This document shows, one piece after another, positions 24,101 to 37,127 of a DNA stretch of 64,000 bases; the first letter of the stretch is position 1, and the number at the start of each line of letters is the position of its first letter. A model generated the notes under the pieces. It saw only the letters and a list, made by a program, of their open reading frames with translations, was not told the DNA's origin and did no database searches. Source of the DNA: Trachythela sp. YZ-2020 (taxonomy: Eukaryota; Cnidaria; Anthozoa; Malacalcyonacea; Clavulariidae); contig JADLSH010000184.1 of NCBI GenBank assembly GCA_016169945.1, positions 2,914,001 through 2,978,000 on the forward strand, read 5' to 3'. A program made the position numbers and the translations under genes.

Positions 24101-24790
24101 AAGGTCTTAAAGCTTCCAAGAGAGCTTCGTTATTGTGATATGCATGGACTATTTTTTTGGTTCAATGCCTTCAGGGAAGGAAGGGTACCAATTTGATTGT
24201 AGATTATATGGAGTTATATGAAACTAGTGGCATACGAAACAAGATGATGCATGAGCTCTAAAGTTTCATTTAAAGTGGGCTTTTTCTTCAGAAAATACAA
24301 AGGTAAAAATGCCCTTTTGTAACGGAAAAAGCCTCGTGATGTAGTGCCCGCCCCCCTAACTTCAAGTCGCTTTATTTGCTAAAGCCTATCAGTTAATAAT
24401 TAACTACCAACTTGATACGATACCCCAAGATCAATAAAACGATAGCAGACAAGAAAATTGCAATTTTATACAAGGCTTTATACAGCTTTTTAACGTGACG
24501 CCACAGCGCTGTGGCTACTTCACTGCCGTCGATATAAAATCGTTTATTATATTTCAAATAACATGACCAACACTGACACAAACGCTTGGAACTGATAATC
24601 CAACTACATGGCCAAAATTCCACAGATTTAAGACACGAAATAGATGTACAGAAATGGACACAAACCAAGACAAGAATCCACCATATATTCCGATTGTATC
24701 CTGCTGGTTATTTTTTAAACTCAAGTATTTGAAGAATTCCAAAGTGGGTCGGGTGGGATGCAGCTTTGCGGGTTAACGCCCTTTGTTATT
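18150..24790 (+). repeat. Composite dispersed repeat block R2, tandemly expanded
   Basis: At least four staggered copies of the R modules. The ACGCCACAGCGCTGTG box occurs at about 18650, 21660, 23575 and 24500. The GGGACAATCAT box occurs at about 18312, 19830 and 21138. The region 22430-23290 adds three degenerate copies of a sub-module with TTGCCACG..AACGTCAAATCGACG. Copies differ by indels and modules are lost in some of them. A conserved 73-codon frame (21787 and 23703, also 56400) is shared but is probably a by-product of repeat identity. Confidence 0.8.
18405..18535 (-). mobile_element. LINE 3' terminus with (TTGA)n tail
   Basis: On the minus strand an AATAAAG-type signal is followed by a TTTTTTGATTGATTTGATTGA tail (18407-18430), typical of microsatellite-tailed non-LTR elements. 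Only about 130 bp is present, inserted in repeat block R2. Confidence 0.5.
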
Positions 24791-25047
24791 ATTTCATATT
24801 TTATCGACAGATTTCAATCTTAAAAGGTCTTTGTGATCCTCTCTGTGGGTTACAACTGTAAAACTTGTTCGCGAAAACATGATTTCAGGTTTATAATAGG
24901 GAAATTTTTTTATATTTTCCTATTCAACCCGGGTGCTTTGTTATGGCGAGCCATTCCGTGGTCGTCTCGTGGTCGTCTCGGGAATTAAAGCGCGCGAGTT
25001 AGCTCGGGTACCCGAGCTGGTTCGCCTCCATATTAACAGCCCTTTAG

Positions 25048-25590
25048 GGCCTGTTCATATGATCCCGCTTGCCGAGACGTCTCGCCTAGCGGGACGAATA
25101 TTTCCGTGTGTAATTCATATGGAGTGTTTCATCCCGCTTGCCGAGACGTCTCGTCTAGCGGGACGAATATTTCCGTGTGTAATTCATATGGAGTGTTTTA
25201 TCCCGCTTGCCGAGATGAAATTACAATAGGGCCATTTATACGGGAGAAAATAAATCGCGACTTACATAAGACGAGTCTTATATAAGACGCGAACACACTC
25301 GCATCTGATGCTTGTTTGTAAAACAAACATAAAACTACGTAAAATTCGTCCAATGAAGCGGCAAAATCAGAAATATGATTTCTCGATTTCAATCCGGTAA
25401 GCGGGCTGGCGTGTTCATATGAATGAATATTTCTCATCCCGCCAGCCTATTGTCTCGGCTCACAGAGGCGGGCGAGCCCGCTTTCTCATATGAACGGGAT
25501 GTCAATTTTTATAGTAAAAGTACTAGGAGGCGAGATCATAGCCATAGGTAGGCGAGACGTCTCGGTAAGCGGGATCATATGAACAGACCT
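25048..25590. mobile_element. Foldback-type MITE with internal direct repeats
   Basis: Outer ends CCTGTTCATATGATCCCGCT and its complement. Inside, a block of about 76 bp containing GCCGAGACGTCTCG (itself palindromic) is repeated two and a half times at 25067-25215. Many CATATG and GACGTC sites occur. A related fragment lies at about 35920-35950. Confidence 0.75.
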
Positions 25591-26138
25591 TTGGTAGGTG
25601 CTAGGGAGCAATCTCGCTTTCAGGGAACGAGATTGGCTAGGAAGATTAATTTAGAACTAATAGAGCTACCAAGTAAAGATAGAGTAAGTTTTGTTTAATT
25701 TATTCATGAATGTTGAATGTTACAACTCACAAGTGTCGCATAGCGAAAAGTTATTTACATTATGATAATTATGGAAACTAAACGTTTCTACGGATTAAAG
25801 AATTCTTCCAGCTTTACACAACTGTACGCACAACTTCCGGCTGAGAGTGAACGCTCTAAGTTCGGCTTTCCCTGACCTTGACCTTGGACAGCAACCGGGT
25901 TCTTCTTCGGCTTGTTAAATAATGGAAAGAGAGTGGGCGCTAGGCCCTCACCGCCAAATAGCTGGAAAAAATACAAAAAACTGCGACTAACTTGCTGAAG
26001 ATCGCGAACCTGGAATAAACTTGTGGTTCATTTACCAGTAAACAACTTATACACGTAAACATCTCACATCTTGTAACCAAGACGTCGCGGCAGACTTGTG
26101 ACATGATGGCGCATTAGGGCTCATTGTGGTTTAATTAG

Positions 26139-26252
26139 TTAACTTATTAGATCCCAACACTTTCCCCTTGATGAGTAAAATGGTCTGGTGTTAGACAGAG
26201 TAAAATAACAATTTGTAGGGGCATAAGGGTGCATTATCAATTAATGGGTTAA
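26139..26252. mobile_element. TTAACCC-ended MITE, copy 1
   Basis: Member of a roughly 100-bp family with the core AGTAAAATNGTCTGG..GTTAGACAGAGTAAAAT and ends close to TTAACCCATTA. A second, truncated copy is at 26277-26362. Confidence 0.7.
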
Positions 26253-26364
26253 CAAGGCACATGAGCACATAGTCTAGTTAACTCATCAAGTCCCAATATT
26301 TTTCCCTTGACGAGTGAAGTTGTCTGGCTGGTGTTAGACAGAGTAAAATAACAAATTAACTTTT

Positions 26365-26530
26365 TGGTCAAAAATGGCCAAATCTGCACAAAAAGTAAAG
26401 GGGTTAGCCTTAACAAAAAGTTACGGGGTTAGCCTTAACAAAAAGTTACGGGGTTAGCCTTTACTTTTTGGCCATTTGTAGCCACTTTTTCAAAAACTGA
26501 AAAAGTGGCCAATTTTGGCCAAAAAGTAAA
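26365..26530. repeat. Nested palindrome and 25-bp tandem repeat
   Basis: Two exact copies of a 25-bp unit (TTAACAAAAAGTTACGGGGT plus TAGCC) sit between inverted AAAAAGTAAAGGGG/CTTTACTTTTT arms, followed by a second hairpin around CCACTTTTTCAAAAACTG. No coding content. Confidence 0.8.
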
Positions 26531-26580
26531 GGGGTCCGCCTTAAGTAGGGCGCATTGCAGCTTAATTAGTCAATCATTAC

Positions 26581-27069
26581 CTTATCTTCTAAACTCCGTG
26601 TCTTCTTTGCTACATTTCCTTCGGATCTCGATATCGGAATAGATATTCTCCTACTTTCGCTCTTCTGCGTATTTTGCATTTGAAAAAGCCGTTGTTTCAG
26701 AGCTGCTACACGGTTACCTTCCGTATCTAGGGGTGTGGGCGGGGATTTGACCCCGGCTTTTTGAGATACCGGGGATTTTACCTCGGGTTTTTGACCCTGA
26801 GTAGGTTTTTGAAGAGATGATCTACGTTTTGGAAGTTTAATGGTTGCCGGGTCTTTGACGGGCAATCCCGATTGCTTCGTCGGACTATTATCGGTATTCT
26901 TCGTGACCTTTACTTCATTACCAAACGTCGTTTCGTTTGCTTTTCGGTTTCCCGCGCTAGACGGTGGACCAGGCCTTTGCGGGGGGCGTAAAATATCTCC
27001 GAGTTGTTTGCGACGGCTATCGCTCAGCTTTCGACCAGCTTGAGTGTTCGATAGAGTCTCTTCAGCCGC
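26581..27069 (-). CDS. Candidate internal exon of an unidentified host gene
   Basis: 489 nt (163 codons, phase 0 at both ends). It is bounded by a very strong acceptor (TTGTTTTTTTTCTTTCTAAG|GCGGCTG) and a consensus donor (GATAAG|GTAATG). The encoded peptide is low-complexity and basic, rich in P, S, T, K and Q (KLSDSRRKQLGDILRPPQRP, LPKRRSSLQKPTQ, RVAALKQRLFQMQNTQ). It looks intrinsically disordered with a possible short helix. No domain is recognised. It cannot splice directly to kinase exon 3, because phase 1 would give a stop within three codons, so it is a later exon or another gene. Transposons abut it on both sides. Confidence 0.55.
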
Positions 27070-27096
27070 CTTAGAAAGAAAAAAAACAATAGTACA

Positions 27097-27238
27097 CAGT
27101 GGCGTAGCCAGTTTGGTCCCGCTATGCAAATTTAAAATCATCATTATTCATTTCTTTAGAAATGGATTGTTTTCACCGTCAATGAACACGAACAAATTTG
27201 CATAGCGGGGCTAAATCGGCGGGCTGGCTACGCCACTG
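27097..27238. mobile_element. hAT-like MITE with 8-bp target duplication
   Basis: 142 bp, inverted ends CAGTGGCGTAGCCAG, flanked by ATAGTACA (27089-27096) and ACAGTACA (27239-27246), identical in 7 of 8 bases. It sits 27 bp upstream of the acceptor of the candidate exon at 27069. Confidence 0.85.
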
Positions 27239-27461
27239 ACAGTACAATCATCTAATGTTAAAATTGAGACGTTTTTTGACCAAATCATTTTTTGACAAGA
27301 CGTTTTTTGTCGAGAGACTCCAAATGTAATATCAGACCGGATCACGCTTGGTGAAGACACTGGACAGAAGTATCGAAACACGTTGGGTCGCGAATGCAAT
27401 TCGACCGCTCTTATTTCATTTACTTAAAACCAGAATAGCGAGCGAAAACATGTTTAGTCTT

Positions 27462-27635
27462 AAGGTGCGTTTACACGCTGCGATTTATCGGTTCCGATCA
27501 GAGATGCGTTAATGATATGAAAAAAAATAAGTGGCGTGGCATAAAACAAACATCAACCAAACTGAAAATATTCGTCATTAACATTCAGAGAAATCTAAAA
27601 TGGGGCCGACAAATCGCAGCGTGTAAACGTACCTT
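27462..27635. mobile_element. Harbinger-like MITE (TTA)
   Basis: Inverted ends AGGTRCGTTTACACGCTGCG of about 30 bp, with TTA on both sides. Confidence 0.8.
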
Positions 27636-27778
27636 TATTGTGTTTCATTGCTATAATCAGCCACTCACAAAACTTGTTCATGTAGAAGTTGGTAGAGACC
27701 CAATTATTGTCAGCATCATCTACTCTAATGTTCTCCTATATATTCGGTTGTTTCCTATGTCCAGAATTGTCGCTCTCT

Positions 27779-27980
27779 TAAGCCTAGTTCACACTATCAA
27801 TTTTGTCGGCGATTATTCTCCTCCTGACGCATGCGAATGAGTGGACTCACGAAAAAAGTATGTGACCATTATGGGATCGGTTTTACGAAGGCTTCCGTTA
27901 ATATGTCATTAATTCACTTGATCACATCGGTCAGGAAGATAAAAATCGCCGACAAAATTGCTAGTGTGAAGCAGGCTTTA
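27779..27980. mobile_element. Harbinger-like MITE (TTA), second family
   Basis: Inverted ends of about 33 bp starting AGCCTAGTTCACACTA / AGCCTGCTTCACACTA and continuing into TTTTGTCGGCGAT. TTA is duplicated on both sides. Confidence 0.82.
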
Positions 27981-28324
27981 GTGCGTGTTCAAGGCATATT
28001 TTAAGGAATTTACAGTGGTGGGCCAAAACTAAGATTAGGGCCCTCAGTATTACGATTGCGATTGCCTAATATCGAATGCTTCCTGAACTCATTGAATGAT
28101 TGAAATGCGATATTGTATTTGTGTTTTATTGTTTCACAGACACATATTCGTACAGAGGGAGTATGGACACCAAAGAAATGCTCAATAGTCTGATACTATA
28201 ATTACTATTTGTGATAGTCTCTCGACTCTCTCAGTATTTATAGCAGTGTGTACTCTATTGTCTGGTGATCTAGTCTTTATTGTAGTCTAATATGGGCTAT
28301 AGTGTACAGTAGTATAGAATAGGT

Positions 28325-31300
28325 TGTTATTATCATTATTATTATTATTTAATCTTATTTGAAAACGGTAACCCTTCAGATCTAATATCATCTGATTTCC
28401 AAGGGGCCGTTTACAGAAATACAATAAAACTATCATAAAAAATAGGGATAAAAAACTACACTAGTATAACAAAAATGACATAACTAGGTTCTATATATAC
28501 AGTTTACACGTTTCGTTCGATCATTATTATGAGCTCGAGAGAATTGTCGCCATTCTCTTTAGCAGAATTTGGAAGGCTATTCACGGACTTACAGATGAGT
28601 AACTTATGCTTTTTTTCATAAAATTTGTTTTTGGTTTTGGTAGTGCATAATCAACATAATTATTACGTAGGCTGTAGTTGTCGTTTCTATAAATATTGAA
28701 CATGCTAGATATGCTTTCTGGGAGTTGGTTATTTTTTACCTTGTGCATAAATAATACTTTGTGAGATCTCCTTCGTTCAGCTTAATGGCTGCCAGCCAAG
28801 TTCGTTTAGCAGATCGCTTATTCTTGTATCGTACGGTTTCCCCGTAATTACTCTAGCTGCCCTGTTTTGCATTTTCTGTAATAGCCCTATAAACGTTTTC
28901 TATAACAGGTGTCAGAACATAGTTCTTCATACGACGTAACATTCCAATGCCCTTTGAAGCCTTATTAACTATGCTTTCAATCTGGTTTTTCTATGATAAT
29001 TGTTCGTCAACTATTATACCCAGAGTTTTAGTATACTTTAACTCTAATGATATTAGTTTCCCCAAGTTTTAATTCTTGGTCGTTTTCAATCTTAGCTAAT
29101 CTTTGTCTAGACCCAATATTCATGTTTTCTGTTTTTCTTATTTAAGTTAACTTGTGTTGGCTAGCAACCAATGATGCACATTTTCTAGGTCTACATTTAG
29201 TTAGTTATAACTTTCACACATGAACTACCATTTGTTGTTAGATTTGTGTCATCGGCGAACATAGTAGTAGTCGAAGACGAGAGACCTGAGAGGGAGATCA
29301 TTTATGAAACAATAAACAATACAAGTCCCCAAATTTGCTGCGTGCGGAGGGCCCCCGCAGCTTTTTTGCCCTTTGCCGCCGGGGCCGGCTCGCTCCCGCT
29401 CAAACTCCCTGCTGCACTTATTTGTGCTTTGTTTTTGTGTCGAACATTCTCAGCCTGTCAACGCATAGAGAATTATGCGCGCGCGCGCTCAGCGACCATA
29501 CTGACGACAGTCATAAGTGTTAAAATAAAAAACAAAGATAGTGCTTCCACTTTGAAATTGGACATTTCCATTAAATTTCGAATTTTCACGAATTTGCCGG
29601 AGCTGGAAATTTTCTGTCGGAGCCGGAGTTTTTTTTCCGGAGCCGGAGTTTTTTTGGCCGGAGCCGGAGGTGAAAAACCCGGAGTTTGCACAAATTAGAT
29701 ACCTGAGGCACTCCGCATCGTATAGTATGTTTTCCTGATAACGTTTGTTCAATTTTACACATTTGTGTTCTATTAGACAAATACGACTTAAACCATTCTA
29801 GCGTGCATGGGCTAGACCCACATAGGTGTAATTTCTTGAGAAGTATATCAAGATCAACACAATCGAAAGCTTTCTTAAGATCCAAAAATATAACACCATT
29901 CAAGCACCCATTATCCATATTAATTAACCATTTATTGGTAGCTTGAAGGAGCGATGAGTGTGTTGAGTGATTATTTCGGAAACCTGCTTGCTCGCATGTG
30001 AGTATCTCATTGGATTCCAGATATTCAGACAACTGCATTGAAATAAGTTTCTCGAAAATTTTGGAAATTGCAGAAAGTATTGTATTTGGTGCTATCTGTC
30101 TTGTCTCCCGACTTAAATATAGGCGAGATGAGATGACTGCAGTTTTCATATCGTCAGGAAAGATACCAGTTATAATAGATTGGTTTAAAAATATTAACCA
30201 AAGATGGAGCTATGATATCTGCAGAATCTTCCAGCAATTTTGGTGAGATATTATCGTGTCCTGTTGCTTTAGAAACTTTTATGGTGGAAAGTAAATTAAA
30301 TACTTCTTCAATTGAAACAGTGTGAATTTCAAAAGAAGAATTCGCAGGTGTAATAAATGATTCTGGCATTATATTAGTTACTGGTAAATCGTTTGCCGTT
30401 TGAGGACCAATATTAATGAAAAATGTATTGAAGGTATCAGCAATGTGTTTAGGCTCGGCGACAGAGAGATCACTCTCAACATAAATCGCGGTAATGTAGT
30501 TTTAGAATTTTTGTTTGTCAATGTCTTAATGGTGTTCCACATTATTTTAAGACTTTTCACTTAATGCACTCATATAATATTTAGTTTTAGTATTTTAACA
30601 AGTTTGTTTACTTCATTTCTTGATCTTTTATAAGCTCCGTGTACATTGCTTGAACCCGTTTTTACAGCCTTTTTCTTAAGATAATCTCTATGTCGCATAC
30701 TTTTCTTTATGTTATCTGTAATCCAAGAATCATACTCACTTCTTACTTTCCGTGTAATTGGTGGCGCATGTAAATCAGCAACCGCCAAGAATTGTATTTT
30801 CCATTCCTCCCAAAGTATATTCGGGTTATTAATGTTTGATTGTATTTGGAAAATTTCATTTAAATCTGATCTAAAAGCATTGATATCGAAATATTTAAAC
30901 TGTCTTGTGTTAACAATTTTTGGCTCTTTTCGAAGAATTGAGACTTTTCGGCAAACATAAATCATACTGTGATCGCTTATTCCTACGTGTTCCACGCTTG
31001 AATCAAGTTGAAATCTCCAATTGTAATAACTTCTTTATTTTGTGAATCCATTTTTGTAATACATTCCTCAAAATCACTGAACAAATCAATGTTGTACCCG
31101 GTGGCAGAACTGGAAAAAATATTTCTTTTTGGGACCAATGTGATAAAACAAAAAAAATTCTGTCAATATTCGGGCAGTTCGCTAACTAGCAAAGAACGAG
31201 AAGCTTAGCCAAACGTGTCCACCCTTTCCCTCCAACCCCTGTTGATCTCACAACTGCACTGCAAATCTGCAAATATCTAGATCTGTGTATCTAAAATATA

Positions 31301-31565
31301 TCTTATGGTCATCTGCTTCTAGAGTCTACACTCTAATATCAAATACTGGATTGTTGACTGTTGTACAGGTTGGCATTCTAGGAATGTTCTGGGAACTCAA
31401 AAAATTCTCAAAAAACACCCCTGGCTTTTTGGCTTGAAGATTTCAACCGTTATTGATTCCAAACTTGCATGATCTAAATCTGACCGCAATTTATAATTTA
31501 TAGAATTTCTAATATAGATCGCAACACCCCCACCATTACGATTTCTTTCTTAATTTGGTGTCCAT
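28325..31565 (-). mobile_element. Non-LTR retrotransposon (LINE) relic, minus strand
   Basis: Order on the minus strand: endonuclease pieces (GGGVAIYIRNS near 31530, ITIGDFNL near 31025), linker, RT fingers (ILSAISKIFEKLISMQLSEY), palm motif A (FLDLKKAFDCVD), GVPQ at about 29705, then after an inserted block the catalytic FADD box near 29255 and the thumb region (TLGIIVDEQLS). The 3' end is a run of ATT/AAT repeats at 28325-28350. Frameshifts and stops occur throughout. The insertion at about 29290-29703 removed or displaced the segment between GVPQ and FADD. Confidence 0.8.
29290..29703. mobile_element. GC-rich insertion between GVPQ and FADD of the LINE
   Basis: About 410 bp much richer in GC than the surroundings. 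It contains a GCGCGCGCGC run (about 29477) and four imperfect copies of a CCGGAGCCGGAGTTTTTT motif at 29595-29690. It interrupts RT coding exactly after GTGCCTCAG. No ends or target duplication are resolved, and I do not recognise the family. Confidence 0.6.
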
Positions 31566-31744
31566 TAACACTTACTTCATAGCGTTAATTATCTAAAAAA
31601 GTTGATTACGATGACGATGATGATGGCGGAGGACAATACAGTAATGATGATGGTGATGACGGTGACGAGGGCAGGGGCATAACTTGGATCTAAACATTAT
31701 TTTGGAGGTGTGGGTAATTTTGCCCGATAAAAGGACGTGGTCAA

Positions 31745-32690
31745 CACATAATGCAAAGGGGCAGCAAAAACCAAAAGGTTTATGGGGTCCCTCATGCCGC
31801 TAGCAGGAACGCACAGGTATCATTTCAATATATTCATGAACGATCTCGCCTATGTTATCAAAGAAAGCACGCTATCCGCCTACGCAGACGACACACACAT
31901 TTTTTATGCGGACAAAGACCCGAGAAAAGTTGAGGAGGTAATTAATAAAGACCTTGAACGTATTGACAAATGCTACATCGAAAATCAGATGATAAGGAAT
32001 CATTCGAAATATCAAGCAATGGTGATGGGTAGAAGAGAAGAGGATCCACAGTTTCGATGCGAAAACACAGTTATTCCAAATACCACAGAGGTGGAGACGC
32101 TTGGTGTCATTCTCGATGAGAAACTTAAATTTGATAAACATATTGCTAAAGTATGCAGGAAGGCAACACAGAAGATCGCAGTGTTGAGACGAATGAGAAA
32201 CATGTTACCATTCGAATTAAGAAAAGCAATTTACAACTCTTTCATTACTCCTCATTATAACTACTGTGCAGAAACATGGCATTTCTGCAGCAAGAGCTCT
32301 TTAAACAAACTAGAAAAAGTTAACGAACGAGCTATTCGCTTTGTTTTAAAGATAAAAACACCCCATATTGCGATTTGTTAAAGTAGCTCGGCAGAGCAAC
32401 ATTGGCTGAGGAGCGAGCTCATAAAATACTTGGAACAATCTTCAAAACATTGCATGGACCATGTCCAGTCAGTATCCGTGAGTTAATACAATGTAGAAAC
32501 TCAGCTTATAACTTAAGAGGAAAAGATATGCTTAAACTGCCTAAGGTTAATACCACAAAATATGGGCTTAAATCGTGGAGGTACTATGGTCCCAAATTGT
32601 GCAACAGTCTGCCAGATAGTGTTAAGTCTTTGACCACTTATGCAGCATTTAGGAAAGCGTTAGTAAATATTGAATTAGGACTTTAAAAAT
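31745..32690 (+). mobile_element. 5'-truncated LINE relic, plus strand
   Basis: It starts within the RT at a degraded GVPQG-like motif (GVPHAASRN), then FNIFMNDLAYVIKE, the catalytic YADD box (LSAYADDTHIFYAD), TLGVILDEKLKFDKHI and the C-terminal YNYCAETWHFCSKSSL. A frameshift near 32380 separates the last part (LRGKDMLKLPKVNTTKYGLK, PDSVKSLTTYAAFRKAL). It lies head-to-head with the minus-strand LINE. Confidence 0.82.
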
Positions 32691-32954
32691 ATCGTTTGTG
32701 ACAAATTTAGATTTAAATTTTTATATCTACATACATACATATATAGCTAAATTAAATATTTATCAATTAGGTAATACTTAGGTGGCATACCTGTAGAATA
32801 GCCATATATGTGGCTAAGTGTATAGTCCACGTTAATAAATTTTTGAATTTTTGAGTGCTGAGGACACAAGGTCACTAGGGGTATGGGGGCATGCTCCCCC
32901 AGCCACTGCCCCCTTGCTCTGTGGTCCCTGTAATAGCAGTATTAATAGTAATCA

Positions 32955-34193
<1,239 letters not shown>

Positions 34194-34249
34194 TTAAGTA
34201 TTAAAAAACCTCAATTAACCAATTAAGAACCAAAGAAGATTAAGAGCCA

Positions 34250-34745
34250 GAACCAAAACTAGACAAATGACTTTCAGACAAAGAGAGATTGCTCTTTGGA
34301 ATTCTCTTGATGATACCATCATCTGTGCTATATCACTTCAATCTTTCCAGAAAAAACTTAAATATTTCTTGTTTAATACTTTAATGAAATGAATAACTAT
34401 TAAACAAGATATCTTATACCTTATATAATATATTATTATACTATATTACTAGTCTAATTCTCACACCACTAGCTAATTATAATATAACTTGCTTTCTACT
34501 AGCTGAATAAGGTGATTGGTAATTGTACAAACTCTCTCGAGTTTCTATACCAATCTCCTTCCATATTTCTTCCAAATAATAAAAAACTAAATACAAGCTT
34601 ATCCAATAGTATTGAACTTAAATTGTAATTATATAGTCAGCTATAGTAGTTTTTTTGTATCATTTGTAAATTTGTACGACTTCAACTACTTATATCAATC
34701 CTACTTGTAAATACACTTAAACATGGCTAATAAATTTTATTTGAT
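34250..34745 (+). mobile_element. LINE 3' end relic
   Basis: A short coding tail (RQREIALWNSLDD, LQSFQKKLKYFL) ends in TGA near 34391. About 350 bp of AT-rich 3' UTR follows and finishes with AATAAATTTTATTTG-like sequence. It lies in kinase intron 1. Confidence 0.65.
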
Positions 34746-34969
34746 TAACGCACAAGAGTCTTGCCTTGATGGGCTGGCCTGCTTTGCGAGACCTTGGCAG
34801 AGTTGAAATGAATGCAGGATGCAGGGCTAAATGTTCATTCTCTTGCTACAAGCTTAAATGGAATAATATAAATAACGTTCGTCGTTGACTGTTTTGCAAT
34901 GTGATTACAATGCCTCGAGCGTTCACCATAAATGTATGCATATTAAGTAATAATATAATATCTTGGTCA

Positions 34970-35185
34970 TTAACCCTTTAAGTGGCAGTATCACTGACGA
35001 ATAAAATCGTCTGCCGTTAGACAGATTAAAATACTAAAGTAGGACACATCTTGGCACATTACAAGCTAATGGGTTAACAAGAGACACTGATTAACTGGCA
35101 TTACCCTGCCACTGACGAGTAAAATCGTCTGGGGTTAGACAGAGTAAAATACTAAAGTAGGGCGCATTGCCAGCTAATGGGTTAA
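34970..35185. mobile_element. Two adjacent TTAACCC-ended MITEs
   Basis: Copies at 34970-35076 and 35089-35185, separated by 12 bp, same orientation. Further fragments of the family are at 26528-26575 and 48310-48360. Confidence 0.75.
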
Positions 35186-36432
35186 TAATGCAATGTATTT
35201 CACTCATTTTAAAAATGACCGGTCACAAACACAGTTTGATCAGGGTAAAATCAAGTTGACCATTCATTTTGATCAGTGATACATCACCTATATCAATTTT
35301 GATCTGTATCAGCCATTGTTTTTAGCCATGGGGAGACATTTTCCCACATGAACATGCCAGCCAACAATGTTGAAAGTTGTAGAAGGCTATGACAGGGATA
35401 GAACTTAGCTAATCTGATTTGGCAGGGGGGGGGGGCTAACATGTGCGCTGGTCGTGAAGCAGGGTGTGACAGTTGACTGAAGCAGGGTGAATCATTACTA
35501 AGGAGCATAGTCAAGGGGATTGTCTTGTCAAAAAAAAATTTGAAAAATAAGATTGCCTAGATGCCCATCAATGACCCAATATTTTATTTTTGTTTCATAA
35601 ATTCTCTGTCAAATCCAAAAGTTAGATTTGATATTAGCACTTCTCTTGCACTCACCCCTTGGCCAAGCATAAGTAGGGGTGTGCATCCCCCTGTACCCCC
35701 CCCCCCAATAGATCCATCACGGGGCTATGAACTGCCCAATTCTTAAGTTGAAATTGTCTTTTTTACCATTTCTGCTGGAATTGGATGTATCTGCCACCAG
35801 CCGTCCAAGGGCTAATTAGACTAATCACGCTCTAATTAATTAGCAATAACTAATTTCATCTCGGCAGGCAGGATGCAAAACCCTATATGAAACACAGAAA
35901 TATTGATCCCACTAGCAAATGTCTCGGTAAGCCTGCTCATATGAACTGACCCAAAAATTCAGGCATGCCACCACATTCAGCATTGTATTCTGCCAGAAAC
36001 CAACTCAGTTGGCTGTGATTTGTGAATATTCAAAAGTGGCTACACTTAACAGGAATATTTTTATTATAACAAGGGAAATAGAAGAGTTTGATATGGGGAA
36101 GTTGCATTGGGGGTCTGTATTGAAAATATATATTTATAGTAACCAACAATTTGAACACAAAATTCATAACACAATTATAGCACTGCCCAGTGTATTACTT
36201 GGCGTATATCATTTTCAACACGTCAAATATGAATACTATTCATACCCAACAAAATTAGAATGTTTTCAGGGTTTAATTTCAACTTAGCAATTAAATATCA
36301 ACAATATACTATGCAAAACACCAATATAACTAAGCCTTCGGGCATGATATTGTGTTTTAAAGAAAATTAGACACTATAACCTGCGTATATCGAAATACAA
36401 AAGAAATATCTAGTAAGAAATCTAGGCCCTAC

Positions 36433-36538
36433 CTTCGGCTATTTGGTCTTCGACTATACATTCGACTCGTCCAAATCGATAAGTCTTGCCAACATAGGGA
36501 CTTGTCGGACCCGATAATCCTTGTAAAAACCGCTTCAT
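36433..36538 (-). CDS. AAK1/BMP2K-like: AAK1/BIKE (NAK family) kinase, coding exon 1
   Basis: The first coding exon starts with ATG at 36538 and encodes 35 residues plus one base: MKRFLQGLSG at the start, then GKTYRFGRVECIVEDQIAE. This matches the N-terminal edge of the Ark/NAK serine-threonine kinase domain, where the sequence just before the glycine loop reads VxxxLAEGGF. The donor CCGAAG|GTAGGG is phase 1. These kinases phosphorylate the AP-2 mu subunit in clathrin-mediated endocytosis (family knowledge). The exon is minus-strand and unrelated to the NLR units on either side. Confidence 0.82.
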
Positions 36539-36903
36539 TTTAGCTTAAACACTAAACTAAGACTTCATGAATAAATACAGTAGTTAAAATCGACGATTTG
36601 AGGCCCTCTAGGACGAAAATGTAGCCATTTTAACGAATTTTCTAACTCGAAATTGATAACATACTAAAAAGATTTTACAAGAGGACTTTCGTAATATTCG
36701 GTTCCAGTCCACTGACCACGCCGTCAGCGACATGACGTCATGTGGTTCTGGGACAATGTGTCCGTAGCCCCAAATTTCATGTAATCCGTAATTACGAACT
36801 AATTAATTAATTAGTGTGATTAATTGTAATTCTTAATTATTGTTATATTTTGAGAAGTAGAAAGAAAGGCAAGCTTGGATTTAGGCCATGTTACATGCGG
36901 TAA

Positions 36904-37127
36904 TTAGCCTTTCTCACGCAGGCCAAAATCCGCCATTTTTGGGGTACTGCTTTGTAAACGATGTGAAAAATCTAAACAATGCGAAAAACGACTTTTAATT
37001 TACCATAAAGATTATACTTACAATTACAGTTGTAAAAAGTCGCATTTTGCAGTGCCTACATTCTCTAATCAGCTGGAGAAAGCAGTACCCAAAAAATGGC
37101 TGATAAGCCCAAGATGAGAAAGGCTAA
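36904..37127. mobile_element. MITE with 45-bp inverted ends
   Basis: Ends TTAGCCTTTCTCA and TGAGAAAGGCTAA. Inner arms share GCAGTACCCMAAAAATGG in inverted order. It lies just upstream of kinase exon 1. Confidence 0.75.
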
